From positions 62,001 to 126,000 of the forward strand of contig NZ_LGIC01000037.1 of assembly GCF_001294535.1 (NCBI RefSeq): a DNA stretch of 64,000 nt. Direction: 5' to 3'. The notes beneath the pieces are model-generated. The model saw nothing but the letters and a program-made list of their open reading frames with translations. It did no database searches and was not told where the DNA came from. Each line of letters begins with the position of its first letter. Within the stretch, counting starts at the first letter, position 1. The translations under genes were made by a program, and so were the position numbers. The DNA comes from Cypionkella psychrotolerans (lineage in GTDB: Bacteria > Pseudomonadota > Alphaproteobacteria > Rhodobacterales > Rhodobacteraceae). Positions 1-8,607 of this stretch are shown piece by piece.

Positions 1-1052
1 GCGGCGTGGATCGGTTGAAGATCGTATTTGTCGATGGCGTGTTTGATGCCAGCCAATCCGATGCTCTGGCACTGGAGGGCGTGAAGATTGAGCGGCTGTC
101 TGACGCGGCTGAGGCTGATATTCACTGGGCGAGTGGACTTTATGGCGTGCTGGAAACCCGTGGCCAAAGCCCGGTGCAGCGTCCCTTCGCGGCACTGAAT
201 TCGGCTTTTGCGGGTGATGGCCTGCTGATCCGGGTGACGCAGACACCATCTAAGCCCATTTCTTTGATTTACCAACACAAAGCAATGACTTCTGATGTGA
301 TACTGCATCACTGCATTAAGGTTGAATCCGGTGCGGAGGTGACCATTCTGGAGAACGGAGCGGCTGCGGCGCGCTTAAATCATGTGATGGAGATTGAGGT
401 CGCCGATGGCGCGCGCTTTCATCACATCCGCGCACAGGGCCGGGCGCATACACGGCAAGCGGTGACGCATCTGTTTGCCCGCATTGGCCGCAATGCGGCG
501 TTCAAATCTTTCACCCTGACCGCCAATGGCCGTCTGACCCGCAACGATGCGGTGCTGGAACTGCTTGGCGCGGATTCGGTGGCGCATGTCGCGGGCGCGG
601 CTTTGGGTGACGGTGATTTCCACCACGATGACACCGTGTTCATCACCCATGCCGCCGAGCGCTGCGAAAGCCGGCAGGTGTTCAAAAAAGTGCTGAAAAA
701 CGGCGCGATTGGGGTGTTTCAGGGCAAGATTCTGGTGAAACAGGGTGCGCAGAAGACCGATGGTTATCAGATCAGTCAAGCGCTGATGCTGGACGGCGAC
801 AGCCAGTTTCTGGCCAAGCCCGAGCTGGAAATCTACGCCGATGATGTGAAATGCAGCCACGGCTCGACCTCGGGCGCGATTGACGAAACCGCTTTGTTCT
901 ATCTGCGCTCGCGTGGGGTGCCGTTGCGGCAGGCGCAGTCTTTGTTGGTGCTGGCGTTCTTGGCCGAGGCGATTTCGGAAATTGAGGACGATGTGATTTC
1001 TGAGGATATCCGGCAGCGGTTGCAAAGCTGGCTGGCGCGTCACGAGCATTAA
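1..1052 (+). CDS. sufD: Fe-S cluster assembly protein SufD (5' end outside window)
   Basis: SufD is part of the SufBCD scaffold that builds Fe-S clusters in the cytoplasm. About 349 codons are visible. The frame is open to the window edge, and family members usually have some 70-80 more N-terminal residues, so the GTG at position 6 is probably internal. The C-terminal SufB/SufD signature is clear (DDVKCSHGSTSG near visible residue 279, then FYLRSRG). The gene runs straight into a Yip1-type gene (ATG right after the stop), with sufS two genes on, as in Rhodobacteraceae suf operons. Identity is secure; only the start is missing. Confidence 0.93.
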   Translation, partial: GVDRLKIVFVDGVFDASQSDALALEGVKIERLSDAAEADIHWASGLYGVLETRGQSPVQRPFAALNSAFAGDGLLIRVTQTPSKPISLIYQHKAMTSDVILHHCIKVESGAEVTILENGAAAARLNHVMEIEVADGARFHHIRAQGRAHTRQAVTHLFARIGRNAAFKSFTLTANGRLTRNDAVLELLGADSVAHVAGAALGDGDFHHDDTVFITHAAERCESRQVFKKVLKNGAIGVFQGKILVKQGAQKTDGYQISQALMLDGDSQFLAKPELEIYADDVKCSHGSTSGAIDETALFYLRSRGVPLRQAQSLLVLAFLAEAISEIEDDVISEDIRQRLQSWLARHEH

Positions 1053-1541
1053 ATGTCAGTCACAACCGATATCGTGCAGGCGTGGCGGCGGCCGAAAGTG
1101 GTGATGCGGCGGCATCTGCAACGACCGAAGTCTGAGCCGTTTGCGTTCAGCCTGCTGGTGGCGTTTATGGTGTTGGCTTTCGTGGCGCGTTGGCCTTTCC
1201 TGTCGCGGCAGACAGTACTTCAACCCGATGTGCCGATGGTGCAGCGGTTGGTAGGGGCAGGGCTGGCGATACTTGCTTTGATCCCGGCATGGTATCTGTT
1301 GGCGGCGATAAGCCATTTGATTGCCAAAGCAATGAGCGGGCAGGGCAGTTATTACTCCGCGCGGCTGGCGTTGTTTTCGGCGCTGTTGGCGGTGACACCG
1401 GGGATGCTGTTGCAGGGGCTGGTTGCCGGGATGATCGGGCCGGGTCTACAAGCCAATCTGGTGGCGGCGCTGGTCGGTTTGGGGTTTCTGTGGATCTGGA
1501 TGTCGATGTTGCGGGAAGCGGAGCGTGGAGATGCAAGCTGA
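1053..1541 (+). CDS. Yip1-family membrane protein, first of two
   Basis: A 162-residue integral membrane protein. A basic N-terminal segment is followed by about four hydrophobic stretches (roughly residues 32-50, 67-90, 105-125, 133-155). The length and the SGQGSYYSARLALFSALL region fit the bacterial Yip1-domain family. The ATG directly follows the sufD stop, and the end overlaps the next gene, so it is surely cotranscribed with suf genes. Its function is unknown; placement suggests a role linking Fe-S assembly to the membrane, but that is inference. Confidence 0.75.
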   Translation: MSVTTDIVQAWRRPKVVMRRHLQRPKSEPFAFSLLVAFMVLAFVARWPFLSRQTVLQPDVPMVQRLVGAGLAILALIPAWYLLAAISHLIAKAMSGQGSYYSARLALFSALLAVTPGMLLQGLVAGMIGPGLQANLVAALVGLGFLWIWMSMLREAERGDAS

Positions 1542-2106
1542 TCTGACGCTTTTGCTGCAACAAAGTCTGCAAAGCCCGCGCAGCGCCGCCCGCCGCTTGC
1601 TGGATTGGCAGTTTCCGGCATCGACGGCCGTTCTGGCGATTGCGCTGATGGCAGTGATTTCGGCGGGTCTAACTGGGGTTTCCATGTTGGTGGCACCCGA
1701 GCAGATCGATCCTAATATTTTGAAGATGTTCCAAAATCCGCTGCAAGTGGCCGTTCTGCAAGGCCTTGTGATGGTGGTAATGGCGATGCTGGTGCAGGGT
1801 GTCGGGCGGCTGTTCGGGGGCAGGGGCCGCTTGACCGATGCGCTGGTGTTGATCGCTTGGACCGAGGCTTTGCTGAGCCTGTTGCAACTGGGGCAGATCG
1901 TGCTGCTGGTGCTGTCGCCATCTTTGGCCGCCGCTTTGGGCCTGTTCGGATTGGTGTTGTTTCTCTGGGTGTTGGCGAGTTTTATCGCCGAGTTGCACGG
2001 CTTTGCCTCGGCCGGCAAAGTGCTGCTCGGCCTGATCGCCACAGTGTTTGTGCTGGCGTTCGCAATGGCGGTGCTGACAGTGGCCCTGATGGGGATGAAA
2101 GGCTGA
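1531..2106 (+). CDS. Yip1-family membrane protein, second of two
   Basis: A 191-residue membrane protein with about five hydrophobic segments and an amphipathic N-terminus. It has the same general design as the preceding gene, which suggests an old tandem duplication. I chose ATG 1531, which overlaps the upstream stop and has a purine-rich CGGAG about 8 nt upstream; a GTG two codons earlier (1525) is an alternative. It ends 2 nt before sufS. Yip1 assignment is from topology and context; function is unknown. Confidence 0.72.
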   Translation: MQADLTLLLQQSLQSPRSAARRLLDWQFPASTAVLAIALMAVISAGLTGVSMLVAPEQIDPNILKMFQNPLQVAVLQGLVMVVMAMLVQGVGRLFGGRGRLTDALVLIAWTEALLSLLQLGQIVLLVLSPSLAAALGLFGLVLFLWVLASFIAELHGFASAGKVLLGLIATVFVLAFAMAVLTVALMGMKG

Positions 2107-2108
2107 TC

Positions 2109-3329
2109 ATGTATGACATCGAGAAAATTCGCAGCGATTTCCCGATCTTGGCGCGGCAGGTCAACGGCAAGCCGCTGGTCTATCTCGACAATGGTGCCTC
2201 GGCGCAAAAGCCGAAAGCGGTGATTGAGGCGGTGAAACAAGCCTATTCAATGGAATATGCGAATGTTCACCGTGGCTTACACTACCTTTCTAATCTTGCG
2301 ACTGACAAGTATGAAGCCACACGCGGCAAGATCGCGCGGTTTCTGAACGCGAGTTCCGAGCATGAGATTGTCTTTACCACGGGTGCTACGGAAGGCATCA
2401 ATCTGATTTCCTACGCTTGGGCGGCACCGCGGTTTCAGGCGGGCGACGAGATCGTGCTGTCGATCATGGAGCATCACGCCAATATCGTGCCGTGGCACTT
2501 TCTGCGCGAGCGGTTGGGGGTGGTGCTGAGATGGGTCGAGGTCGATGCCAAGGGTGATCTCGATCCGCAAGCGGTGCTGGATGCGATCACACCGCGCACC
2601 AAGTTGATCGCAATTACCCATATGTCCAATGTGTTGGGCACCGTTGTTGATGTAACTGCAATCTGCCGGGGTGCGCAGAGGCGGGGGGTGCCGGTGCTGG
2701 TCGATGGCAGCCAAGCGGCGGTGCATAGCGCAGTGGATGTGCAGGCGATTGGCTGCGATTTCTATGCCATAACTGGACATAAGCTATACGGGCCAAGTGG
2801 TTCTGGCGCGATCTTCATCAAGGCGGATCGGATGGCCGAGATGCGGCCCTTCCTCGGTGGCGGTGATATGATCCGCGAGGTGACGCGCGATAGCGTGATC
2901 TATAACGATCCTCCGATGAAGTTTGAGGCCGGCACGCCGGGCATCGTGCAGCAGATCGGCCTGGGCGTGGCTTTGGACTATCTGACAGGTCTAGGCATGG
3001 AAAATATTGCCGCCCATGAGCGCGGTTTGCGCGACTATGCCCGCGCGAAACTGGCTGGGCTGAACTGGTTGACCGTGCAGGGAACGTCGGAAACTAAGGG
3101 CGCGATTTTCTCTTTTACGCTGCAAGGTCAAGCACATGCGCATGATATCTCCACCGTGCTGGACAAGCGCGGCATTGCGGTGCGGGCGGGCACGCATTGT
3201 GCGATGCCGTTAATGCAGCACTTCGGTGTCGGGGCAACATGCAGGGCGTCGTGCGGCCTTTACAACACCACCGAGGAGGTCGACGCGCTGATCTCGGCTT
3301 TGGAGTTGTGTCACGAGCTTTTCGGCTGA
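2109..3329 (+). CDS. sufS: Cysteine desulfurase SufS (class V aminotransferase)
   Basis: This PLP enzyme takes sulfur from L-cysteine as a persulfide and passes it to the Suf scaffold. The product has 406 residues, the normal SufS length. The PLP lysine is K225 in ITGHKLYGPSG, and the catalytic cysteine is C364 in RAGTHCAMPLM, matching the E. coli SufS positions closely. The start is ATG 2109 (MYDIEKIRSDFPIL), 2 nt after the Yip1 stop; longer readings upstream lie inside the previous gene. It is the last suf gene here, followed by tRNA-Arg. Confidence 0.96.
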   Translation: MYDIEKIRSDFPILARQVNGKPLVYLDNGASAQKPKAVIEAVKQAYSMEYANVHRGLHYLSNLATDKYEATRGKIARFLNASSEHEIVFTTGATEGINLISYAWAAPRFQAGDEIVLSIMEHHANIVPWHFLRERLGVVLRWVEVDAKGDLDPQAVLDAITPRTKLIAITHMSNVLGTVVDVTAICRGAQRRGVPVLVDGSQAAVHSAVDVQAIGCDFYAITGHKLYGPSGSGAIFIKADRMAEMRPFLGGGDMIREVTRDSVIYNDPPMKFEAGTPGIVQQIGLGVALDYLTGLGMENIAAHERGLRDYARAKLAGLNWLTVQGTSETKGAIFSFTLQGQAHAHDISTVLDKRGIAVRAGTHCAMPLMQHFGVGATCRASCGLYNTTEEVDALISALELCHELFG

Positions 3330-3336
3330 TTTCGCG

Positions 3337-3365
3337 TTGCAGCCCAAGGCGGTAACCGTTATAGC
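3337..3365 (+). promoter_or_regulatory. Likely sigma-70-type promoter of tRNA-Arg
   Basis: A TTGCAG -35 box (3337-3342), exact 17-nt spacer and TATAGC -10 box (3360-3365) lie so that transcription would begin a few bases before the tRNA at 3374. Call rests on sequence match and spacing only. Confidence 0.55.
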
Positions 3366-3373
3366 AATCGGAG

Positions 3374-3450
3374 GCACCCATAGCTCAGCTGGATAGAGTG
3401 TCGCCCTCCGAAGGCGAAGGTCGCACGTTCGAATCGTGCTGGGTGCACCA
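3374..3450 (+). tRNA. tRNA-Arg (anticodon CCG)
   Basis: A full 77-nt cloverleaf. The acceptor arms GCACCCA (3374-3380) and TGGGTGC (3440-3446) pair, and the ACCA tail is encoded. The anticodon stem TCGCC/GGCGA encloses loop CTCCGAA, giving anticodon CCG, which reads CGG. The T-arm carries GTTCGAATC. No integrase or duplicated 3' end is nearby, so it is not evidently an integration site. Confidence 0.95.
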
Positions 3451-3598
3451 ACTCTCTGAAATGTAAGAAATCTTGAGCAGGGTGTGGGATTGTTGAGTTA
3501 TGTCTAGTTATCCGATAATCAATATTATGTAATATAACTGCTATGTAGGACTGGACCAAAGATGCCAAAACGCCTATGAACCCGCAACTTGTACCCAG
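3451..3598. other. AT-rich spacer between tRNA-Arg and rpe
   Basis: About 150 bases, clearly richer in A+T than the flanks (notably 3505-3545, with TAATCAATATTATGTAATAT). No open frame with a credible start and no strong hairpin. It may hold the rpe promoter. Confidence 0.4.
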
Positions 3599-3610
3599 AT
3601 GGAACCTGCT

Positions 3611-4294
3611 ATGACCTTCAGCCGCCAGATCAAGATTGCGCCCTCTATCCTTGCCGCCGACTTTGCCAACTTTGGGGCTGAGTGTCGTGCGATTGAGGCT
3701 GAGGGCGCGGATTGGGTGCATGTCGATGTGATGGATGGGCATTTCGTGCCGAACATCACTTTTGGGCCTGCGACCTGTGCGGCGATCCGGCCGCATATCA
3801 CGGGCTTCATGGATGTGCATTTGATGATCGCTCCGGTCGACGCTTACATTGAGGCGTTTGCTGAGGCTGGCGCGGATCTGATCTCGGCGCATCTGGAAGC
3901 TGGTCCGCATATTCACCGCACGCTGCAAGCCATTCGTGCGACGGGAAAAAAGGCTGGGCTGGCGATCAATCCGGGTACCGGGATTGATAGCGTCGCGCAT
4001 CTATTGGATCTGGTGGATATGGTTTGCGTTATGACGGTTAATCCGGGCTTTGGCGGGCAGAAGTTTATTCACTCGCAGTTGGATAAAGTGCGGTCGTTGC
4101 GCAAGATGATTGGCGATCGGCCTATTCATATCGAGATTGACGGCGGTGTGACGGTGGAAACCGCGCCGTTGGTGGTGGCTGCAGGCGCGGATGTTCTGGT
4201 GGCGGGCTCGGCGGTGTTCAAGGGCGGCTCGGTGGCCAACCCTGCGCCTTACGGCGTGAATATCGCGGCGATCCGGGCGGCTGCCACGCTTTAG
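3611..4294 (+). CDS. rpe: Ribulose-phosphate 3-epimerase
   Basis: Interconverts ribulose 5-phosphate and xylulose 5-phosphate in the pentose phosphate and Calvin pathways. The (beta/alpha)8 signature is clear: IKIAPSILAADFANFG at the N-terminus, the metal/active-site motif WVHVDVMDGHFVPNITFGP, MDVHLMI, a VNPGFGGQKF phosphate loop and EIDGGV. I chose ATG 3611 (227 residues, family-like N-terminus MTFSRQIK); ATG 3599 adds four residues and lacks a ribosome site. It stands alone between tRNA-Arg and a LuxR gene. Confidence 0.95.
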   Translation: MTFSRQIKIAPSILAADFANFGAECRAIEAEGADWVHVDVMDGHFVPNITFGPATCAAIRPHITGFMDVHLMIAPVDAYIEAFAEAGADLISAHLEAGPHIHRTLQAIRATGKKAGLAINPGTGIDSVAHLLDLVDMVCVMTVNPGFGGQKFIHSQLDKVRSLRKMIGDRPIHIEIDGGVTVETAPLVVAAGADVLVAGSAVFKGGSVANPAPYGVNIAAIRAAATL

Positions 4295-4381
4295 CGCACA
4301 ACCCTGCCCTGCATTCTGCTCGACTTGCGGCGGATTCGCGCCTATGGATCAGTGCGGGGATACAGCCGGACAGGACAGATC

Positions 4382-5173
4382 GTGACAGCAGGCTATGCGC
4401 TGTTGGTGAATATTGCGCAAAGCACCAGTGCCGACGATGTCTGGCGGCTGGCGACGCGGTATTTTGCCTCCTTGGGGTTTGGGTTGGTGAACTATGGCTT
4501 CACCCGGTTCCGCTCCACCCGCACCATTGGCGATCCGGATGATGCGCTGTTTCTGACCACGGGATCTGAGGCCTATGCCAAGGGTTATTTCCGCAATGGG
4601 TTCTATGCCAAGACCCCGGCGTTTCGCTGGGCGCAGAACAATGAAGGTGCCTGCACTTGGACTTGGGTGCGCGAAGCGATGCTGGCGGGCAAGCTGAGTG
4701 CCGAGGAAATCGAGACGGTGAAGCACAACGTCGCGATGGGCATAACCGCTGGAATTTCTATCAGCTTTCCCGAAACCTCGGCGCGGGCCAAGGGCGCTTT
4801 GGGGCTGATCGCCGATCCGGGGATCAGCGTCGAAGCCGTAGATGCGCTGTTTGCCGAGAAGCATGATGAGTTGCTGGCCGTCGCCAATATGCTGCATTTG
4901 CGGCTGATCCAACTGCCGTTTTCCAACCGTCGGCGTGCCTTGACCACCCGCCAGCGTGAGGCTTTGGAATGGGTCGCCGATGGCAAGACCAGCCAGGATG
5001 TGGCGCTGCTGATGGGGGTTTCGGCGGCAATGGTGGAAAAACACCTGCGGCTGGCGCGGGACACTTTGTCGGTGGACACCACGGCACAGGCCGTGGCGAA
5101 AGCAGCCCTTATGAACCTGATCTTTCAGCGCAATCCAACCGATGCCAGCCCTATTCCAGTGGCCGCAAGGTAA
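4382..5173 (+). CDS. LuxR-family regulator with autoinducer-binding-type domain (solo)
   Basis: A 263-residue transcription factor. The N-terminal ~165 residues look like an autoinducer-binding domain (WRLATRYFASLGF start, W/Y-rich centre, YFRNGFYAKTPAFRWA). The C-terminal ~60 residues form a LuxR helix-turn-helix (LTTRQREALEWVADGKTSQDVALLMG). I chose GTG 4382, preceded by AGGAC; a TTG 57 nt upstream is possible. No luxI-type synthase lies in the window, so it is an orphan regulator. Whether it still binds acyl-homoserine lactones cannot be judged from sequence alone. Confidence 0.82.
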   Translation: MTAGYALLVNIAQSTSADDVWRLATRYFASLGFGLVNYGFTRFRSTRTIGDPDDALFLTTGSEAYAKGYFRNGFYAKTPAFRWAQNNEGACTWTWVREAMLAGKLSAEEIETVKHNVAMGITAGISISFPETSARAKGALGLIADPGISVEAVDALFAEKHDELLAVANMLHLRLIQLPFSNRRRALTTRQREALEWVADGKTSQDVALLMGVSAAMVEKHLRLARDTLSVDTTAQAVAKAALMNLIFQRNPTDASPIPVAAR

Positions 5174-5396
5174 GGATTACCCGACTAGGCTGACGTTGCG
5201 TAAACTGACATCCTGATCTTGTTCCGTGAGTGGAGGCTTCGGCCTTTGGGACAGCAGGCGATGTCGGTTTGCATTTTCAGACAGGACATCCCTGCACAAA
5301 TTGGGGGCGCTCCCCCTGCCCCAGACTGGCGTTGCGGCTTATTCAGCCCGCAGTGCCACCAGATGCGCTGGCCCTCATCCCCGTGGTGCGGCGCAG

Positions 5397-5430
5397 GACG
5401 GCACAGCCCCCGGAGCTGTGCCGTCTTTTC
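5397..5430 (+). terminator. Intrinsic terminator, plus strand
   Basis: Perfect 11-bp stem GACGGCACAGC/GCTGTGCCGTC (5397-5407, 5415-5425), 7-nt loop, then TTTTCTTT. It lies 223 nt after the LuxR-type stop. Confidence 0.88.
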
Positions 5431-5447
5431 TTTACGTCCTTGGCACT

Positions 5448-5478
5448 AAAAGCAAAAGGGCCGGTGTTGCCACCAGCC
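5448..5478 (-). terminator. Intrinsic terminator of rpsB-tsf, minus strand
   Basis: On the minus strand an 8-bp stem GGCTGGTG/CACCGGCC (one G-T pair) with a GCAA tetraloop is followed by CTTTTGCTTTT. It lies about 26 nt past the tsf stop and is positioned to end the rpsB-tsf transcript. Confidence 0.85.
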
Positions 5479-5504
5479 CCCTCACCTAAAGATCGTCGAA
5501 AAGA

Positions 5505-6401
5505 TCAGGCCGAAACCATTTTCGCAACTTCTGCTGCGAAATCTTCTTCTTTCTTCTCGATGCCTTCGCCCACGCCCATACGGACGAAGCCGAGGATTTC
5601 AACGCCAGCCTGCTTTGCAGCTTCAGCGACGGTGATGTCGGGGTTCATCACGAACATCTGGCCCATCAGGGTGTTTTCCGCGAGGAATTTCTTCATCCGG
5701 CCGGGAATGATGTTGTTCTGGATCACCGCATCGGGCTTCGGCTTGGCCGAGGCTGCGTTTTCTTCCAGCGCTTTCGAGGTTTGCACCGCCAATTCACGCT
5801 CAACCACAACCGGGTCAAGATCGGCTTCGGACAAAGCCAGCGGGTTGGTGGCTGCAACGTGCATGGCAACTTGCTTGGCGAAAGTGTGCTCGCTGCCTTT
5901 GATCGCAACCAGAACGCCAATACGGCCAAGGCCGTCAGCAACCGAGTTGTGAACGTACGCGGCGACGTGATCGCCTTCGATCGAGGCCATGCGACGCAGG
6001 TTCATGTTCTCGCCGATGGTGGCAACGGCTTCCGAGATCACGACATGCACCGGTTGGCCAGCCAGATCAGCGTTTTTCAGCTCTTCAACGCTATTGGCGC
6101 GGAAAGCGGTTTTGGTGATGTTGTGGACCATGGCTTGGAAGTCAGCGTTCTTGCCAACGAAGTCAGTTTCCGAGTTGATCTCAACCGCGACGCCACGACC
6201 ACCGGAAACGGCGATGCCAACCAGACCTTCGGCGGCCACACGGTCAGCTTTCTTGGCGGCTTTCGCTAGGCCCTTGGTGCGCAGCCAATCGACCGCCGCT
6301 TCCATATCGCCATTGGTTTCGACCAAGGCTTTTTTCGCATCCATCATGCCTGCGCCGGTGCTGTCGCGCAGTTCTTTAACCATTTGAGCGGTTACGGTCA
6401 T
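5505..6401 (-). CDS. tsf: Translation elongation factor Ts
   Basis: Nucleotide exchange factor that regenerates EF-Tu-GTP. The 298-residue product has the N-terminal UBA-like domain with the EF-Ts signature ([19 protein letters not shown]) and the core motif [14 protein letters not shown]. The start is ATG 6401 (MTVTAQMV), with AGGAG about 8 nt upstream; an upstream in-frame ATG at 6422 lacks family support. It follows rpsB by 88 nt on the same strand, the usual rpsB-tsf operon. Confidence 0.97.
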   Translation of the reverse strand: MTVTAQMVKELRDSTGAGMMDAKKALVETNGDMEAAVDWLRTKGLAKAAKKADRVAAEGLVGIAVSGGRGVAVEINSETDFVGKNADFQAMVHNITKTAFRANSVEELKNADLAGQPVHVVISEAVATIGENMNLRRMASIEGDHVAAYVHNSVADGLGRIGVLVAIKGSEHTFAKQVAMHVAATNPLALSEADLDPVVVERELAVQTSKALEENAASAKPKPDAVIQNNIIPGRMKKFLAENTLMGQMFVMNPDITVAEAAKQAGVEILGFVRMGVGEGIEKKEEDFAAEVAKMVSA

Positions 6402-6489
6402 GTTCAGTCTCCTGAAATTCAAGAAATGAGTGCGGCGGGAACCGGGCCTAAGCCGTATCCCCGCCGTGTATCAGTCGCGTAACTGCCAA

Positions 6490-7248
6490 TCAGGCGTCAG
6501 CGATAGCTTCTTCTTCCGGTGCGGTTTCCAAAGCGCCAAGGTCGATACCAGCGGCGCCCATTTGTGCCGACATACCGTCGAGGGCAGCTTTAGCAATCAG
6601 CTCGCAATACAGCTGGATCGCGCGGGCGGCGTCGTCGTTGCCGGGGATCACATAATCCACGCCTTTGGGCGAGTTGTTGGTGTCAACAATACCAACGACC
6701 GGGATGCCCAGTTTTTGTGCTTCTAGGATCGCCAGATCTTCTTTGCCAACGTCAATGACAACGATCAGATCCGGGGTGCCGCCCATTTCGCGGATACCGC
6801 CCAAGGACGCTTGCAGCTTGGACTGGTCGCGTTCCATCATCAAACGCTCTTTCTTGGTCAGGCCTTCGCCGCCTGCGCCCAAGAGTTCGTCGATGGTTTT
6901 CAGACGCGCGATCGACTGGGAAACGGTTTTCCAGTTGGTCAGCGTGCCACCCAGCCAGCGGTGGTTCATGTAGAATTGTGCGCAACGCTCAGCGGCTTCA
7001 GCAACCGGCTTTTGTGCCTGGCGCTTGGTGCCGACGAACAGGATACGGCCGCCTTTGGCGACGGTATCACGCACGACTTTCAGCGCCGCGTCCAGCAAAG
7101 GAACGGTCTGCGTCAGGTCGAGAATGTGGATGCCATTGCGGTCGCCGTAGATATACGGGCCCATTTTGGGGTTCCAGCGTGCGGTCTGGTGGCCGTAGTG
7201 AACGCCTGCTTCAAGCAGCTGACGCATGGAGAACTCGGGTAGAGCCAT
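6490..7248 (-). CDS. rpsB: 30S ribosomal protein S2
   Basis: Small-subunit ribosomal protein. The 252-residue sequence opens with [20 protein letters not shown] and has S2 signatures ([60 protein letters not shown]). The ATG at 7248 has AAAGGATAAG just upstream. First gene of rpsB-tsf; the ~250-nt leader holds a strong hairpin and a possible promoter. Confidence 0.98.
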   Translation of the reverse strand: MALPEFSMRQLLEAGVHYGHQTARWNPKMGPYIYGDRNGIHILDLTQTVPLLDAALKVVRDTVAKGGRILFVGTKRQAQKPVAEAAERCAQFYMNHRWLGGTLTNWKTVSQSIARLKTIDELLGAGGEGLTKKERLMMERDQSKLQASLGGIREMGGTPDLIVVIDVGKEDLAILEAQKLGIPVVGIVDTNNSPKGVDYVIPGNDDAARAIQLYCELIAKAALDGMSAQMGAAGIDLGALETAPEEEAIADA

Positions 7249-7335
7249 GTCTTATCCTTTTCCGGTTTCAATCCTCGGTGAAGCTGTCTCAGACCTGCTG
7301 GTCCAACCGGCGGAGTTTACGGGATTTCTCCTCGC

Positions 7336-7371
7336 AAAGCCCAAGCCTCACCTGTGAAGTGAGGGGGCTTT
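7336..7371 (-). promoter_or_regulatory. Strong hairpin in the rpsB 5' leader
   Basis: Two-part stem: AAAGCCC/GGGCTTT (7336-7342, 7365-7371) then CCTCAC/GTGAGG (7346-7351, 7359-7364), with a 3-nt bulge and 7-nt loop. No T-run follows on either strand, so it is not a simple terminator. It sits about 90-125 nt before rpsB, where autoregulation by S2 is known in other bacteria; a role here is inference. Confidence 0.5.
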
Positions 7372-7399
7372 AGCCGAAGGTCGGCGGGGATGCAAGCGG

Positions 7400-7427
7400 A
7401 TAGTATGGAGGTTAGCGCGGCTTTGAA
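7400..7427 (-). promoter_or_regulatory. Possible rpsB promoter
   Basis: Minus strand: TTCAAA (7422-7427), 16-nt spacer, TACTAT (7400-7405). This would place the start about 150 nt before rpsB and include the leader hairpin. Weak -35, so tentative. Confidence 0.35.
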
Positions 7428-7453
7428 GCCGTGGGCGTTGGTTGCAGCAAGGG

Positions 7454-7492
7454 TTCCGCGCATGGAAATTTTACCATGGCACAGTTGCGGAA
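7454..7492 (-). terminator. Hairpin downstream of the homocysteine methyltransferase gene
   Basis: Outer stem TTCCGC/GCGGAA (7454-7459, 7487-7492) around inner CATGG/CCATG with an AT loop, 14 nt past the gene's stop. No clear U-tract, so it may terminate weakly or protect the 3' end. Confidence 0.35.
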
Positions 7493-7505
7493 AACCGCTC
7501 TGCGC

Positions 7506-8450
7506 TCAATGCTGATGATGCAAACAACTCCGTCCAATCGCCGCGACATGCCGCAGATCGGTGCCGCAGCAGCCGCCCACCACATGCAGCCCCGGCAGCA
7601 TGTGCAAAAGCTGATGATAGTCCTGCGCCAGTTCGTCAACGTCGCCGTCATCCAGTTCGCTTGCCTCGTCCAGCTCGGCATGACTGCGGCGCGAGGCATT
7701 GGCGCGCAGCGACCCGATCCGCTCCACCCAATCGCCGTGCAGAATATCGCGGAAATGCGCGGGATGCGCGCAGTTGATGCCATACCACAGCGGCGCTGCA
7801 TCGGTGGCGTCATCGGTGCGGTGGATGGCATCGGCGAGGCTCATGCCGCTGATCAGGCGGCCATCGGTTTCGACGGTGAACGACAAAGTTACCGGCTGAT
7901 CAAACTCGTTTGCTGCTTTGGCAATGCCGATGGCTTCACCATGCGACGACAGCGTCATTGCACTGATCAGATCGACGCCAGCGGCGGCCAGGACAGCAAC
8001 CTGACGATGGTGATAATTTTGTGCGGCCTCGGCGGAAAGCACCTGCTGCGGCGCATAGGCATCGCCGTGCGGGCCGATCACCCCATTGATCAGGATCGGC
8101 TGCTGCTGGGGTCGATCCGCCCGCAGGGATTGCACCAGCGTCACGGCCTCGCGGTTGATCGCATCAATCTGCTCGGGTGCCAAACCCATCACCTGCCCCC
8201 ATCCCGCACTGGCCCGCCACGTCGGGGTGTCGAGGATGAAGCCCGCCTGTTGCGCTGCGGCCTCATCCAAAAACGCGGTGTAATATTTTGTCAGCGCCGC
8301 GCGGCCTGTCTCACTATTCAATAATGTAAAAGACGCGAATTGCGGCAGATCGATCCCTTCATGAAACACCATCACGGTTTCCATGCCGCCGTCGGTCAGG
8401 AACATCTGATCGCCGATATCGCTCAGCAGATGACGAGACTTGCTGTGCAT
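7506..8450 (-). CDS. Homocysteine S-methyltransferase family protein
   Basis: A Zn-dependent methyltransferase of the MmuM/MHT type, likely moving a methyl group from S-methylmethionine or a related donor to homocysteine. The 314-residue product begins like the family (FLTDGGMETVMVFHEGIDLP). Zinc cysteines appear in YGINCAHP and in the C-terminal GGCCGTDLRH. ATG 8450 is preceded by AAGGAGG at ideal spacing; in-frame ATGs upstream (8465, 8492) are not. Divergent from sthA. Donor substrate is unproven. Confidence 0.85.
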   Translation of the reverse strand: MHSKSRHLLSDIGDQMFLTDGGMETVMVFHEGIDLPQFASFTLLNSETGRAALTKYYTAFLDEAAAQQAGFILDTPTWRASAGWGQVMGLAPEQIDAINREAVTLVQSLRADRPQQQPILINGVIGPHGDAYAPQQVLSAEAAQNYHHRQVAVLAAAGVDLISAMTLSSHGEAIGIAKAANEFDQPVTLSFTVETDGRLISGMSLADAIHRTDDATDAAPLWYGINCAHPAHFRDILHGDWVERIGSLRANASRRSHAELDEASELDDGDVDELAQDYHQLLHMLPGLHVVGGCCGTDLRHVAAIGRSCLHHQH

Positions 8451-8607
8451 GCCGGCCTCCTTCATTTTTAATCGGATGCCGCATTTTATCACGAATGCTT
8501 CATTTCTGTCGCATAGAGAAAATCATGGAAAACCAGTGACCTTGTGGCAGCGCGCTTGCGTCCACCGGGAAAGTCGGTTTGCTTTGGAAAAACAAAAGGG
8601 GGCCGGG

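Larger units (their letters stand above)
5174..5504. other. 331-nt intergenic region between luxR-type gene and tsf
   Basis: No credible gene. The far half holds two intrinsic terminators facing each other (5397-5430 on +, 5448-5478 on -). The first 220 bases are unexplained: several GC hairpins (for example GGGGGCGCTCCCCC near 5306) but no convincing promoter or reading frame. It could be a long 3' UTR of the LuxR gene or contain a small RNA. Confidence 0.5.

Noticed and set aside
7412-7831. Alternate minus-strand frame over the end of the homocysteine methyltransferase gene
   Set aside because: The other frame carries the zinc-binding GGCCGT motif and stops at 7506; no frameshift is needed.
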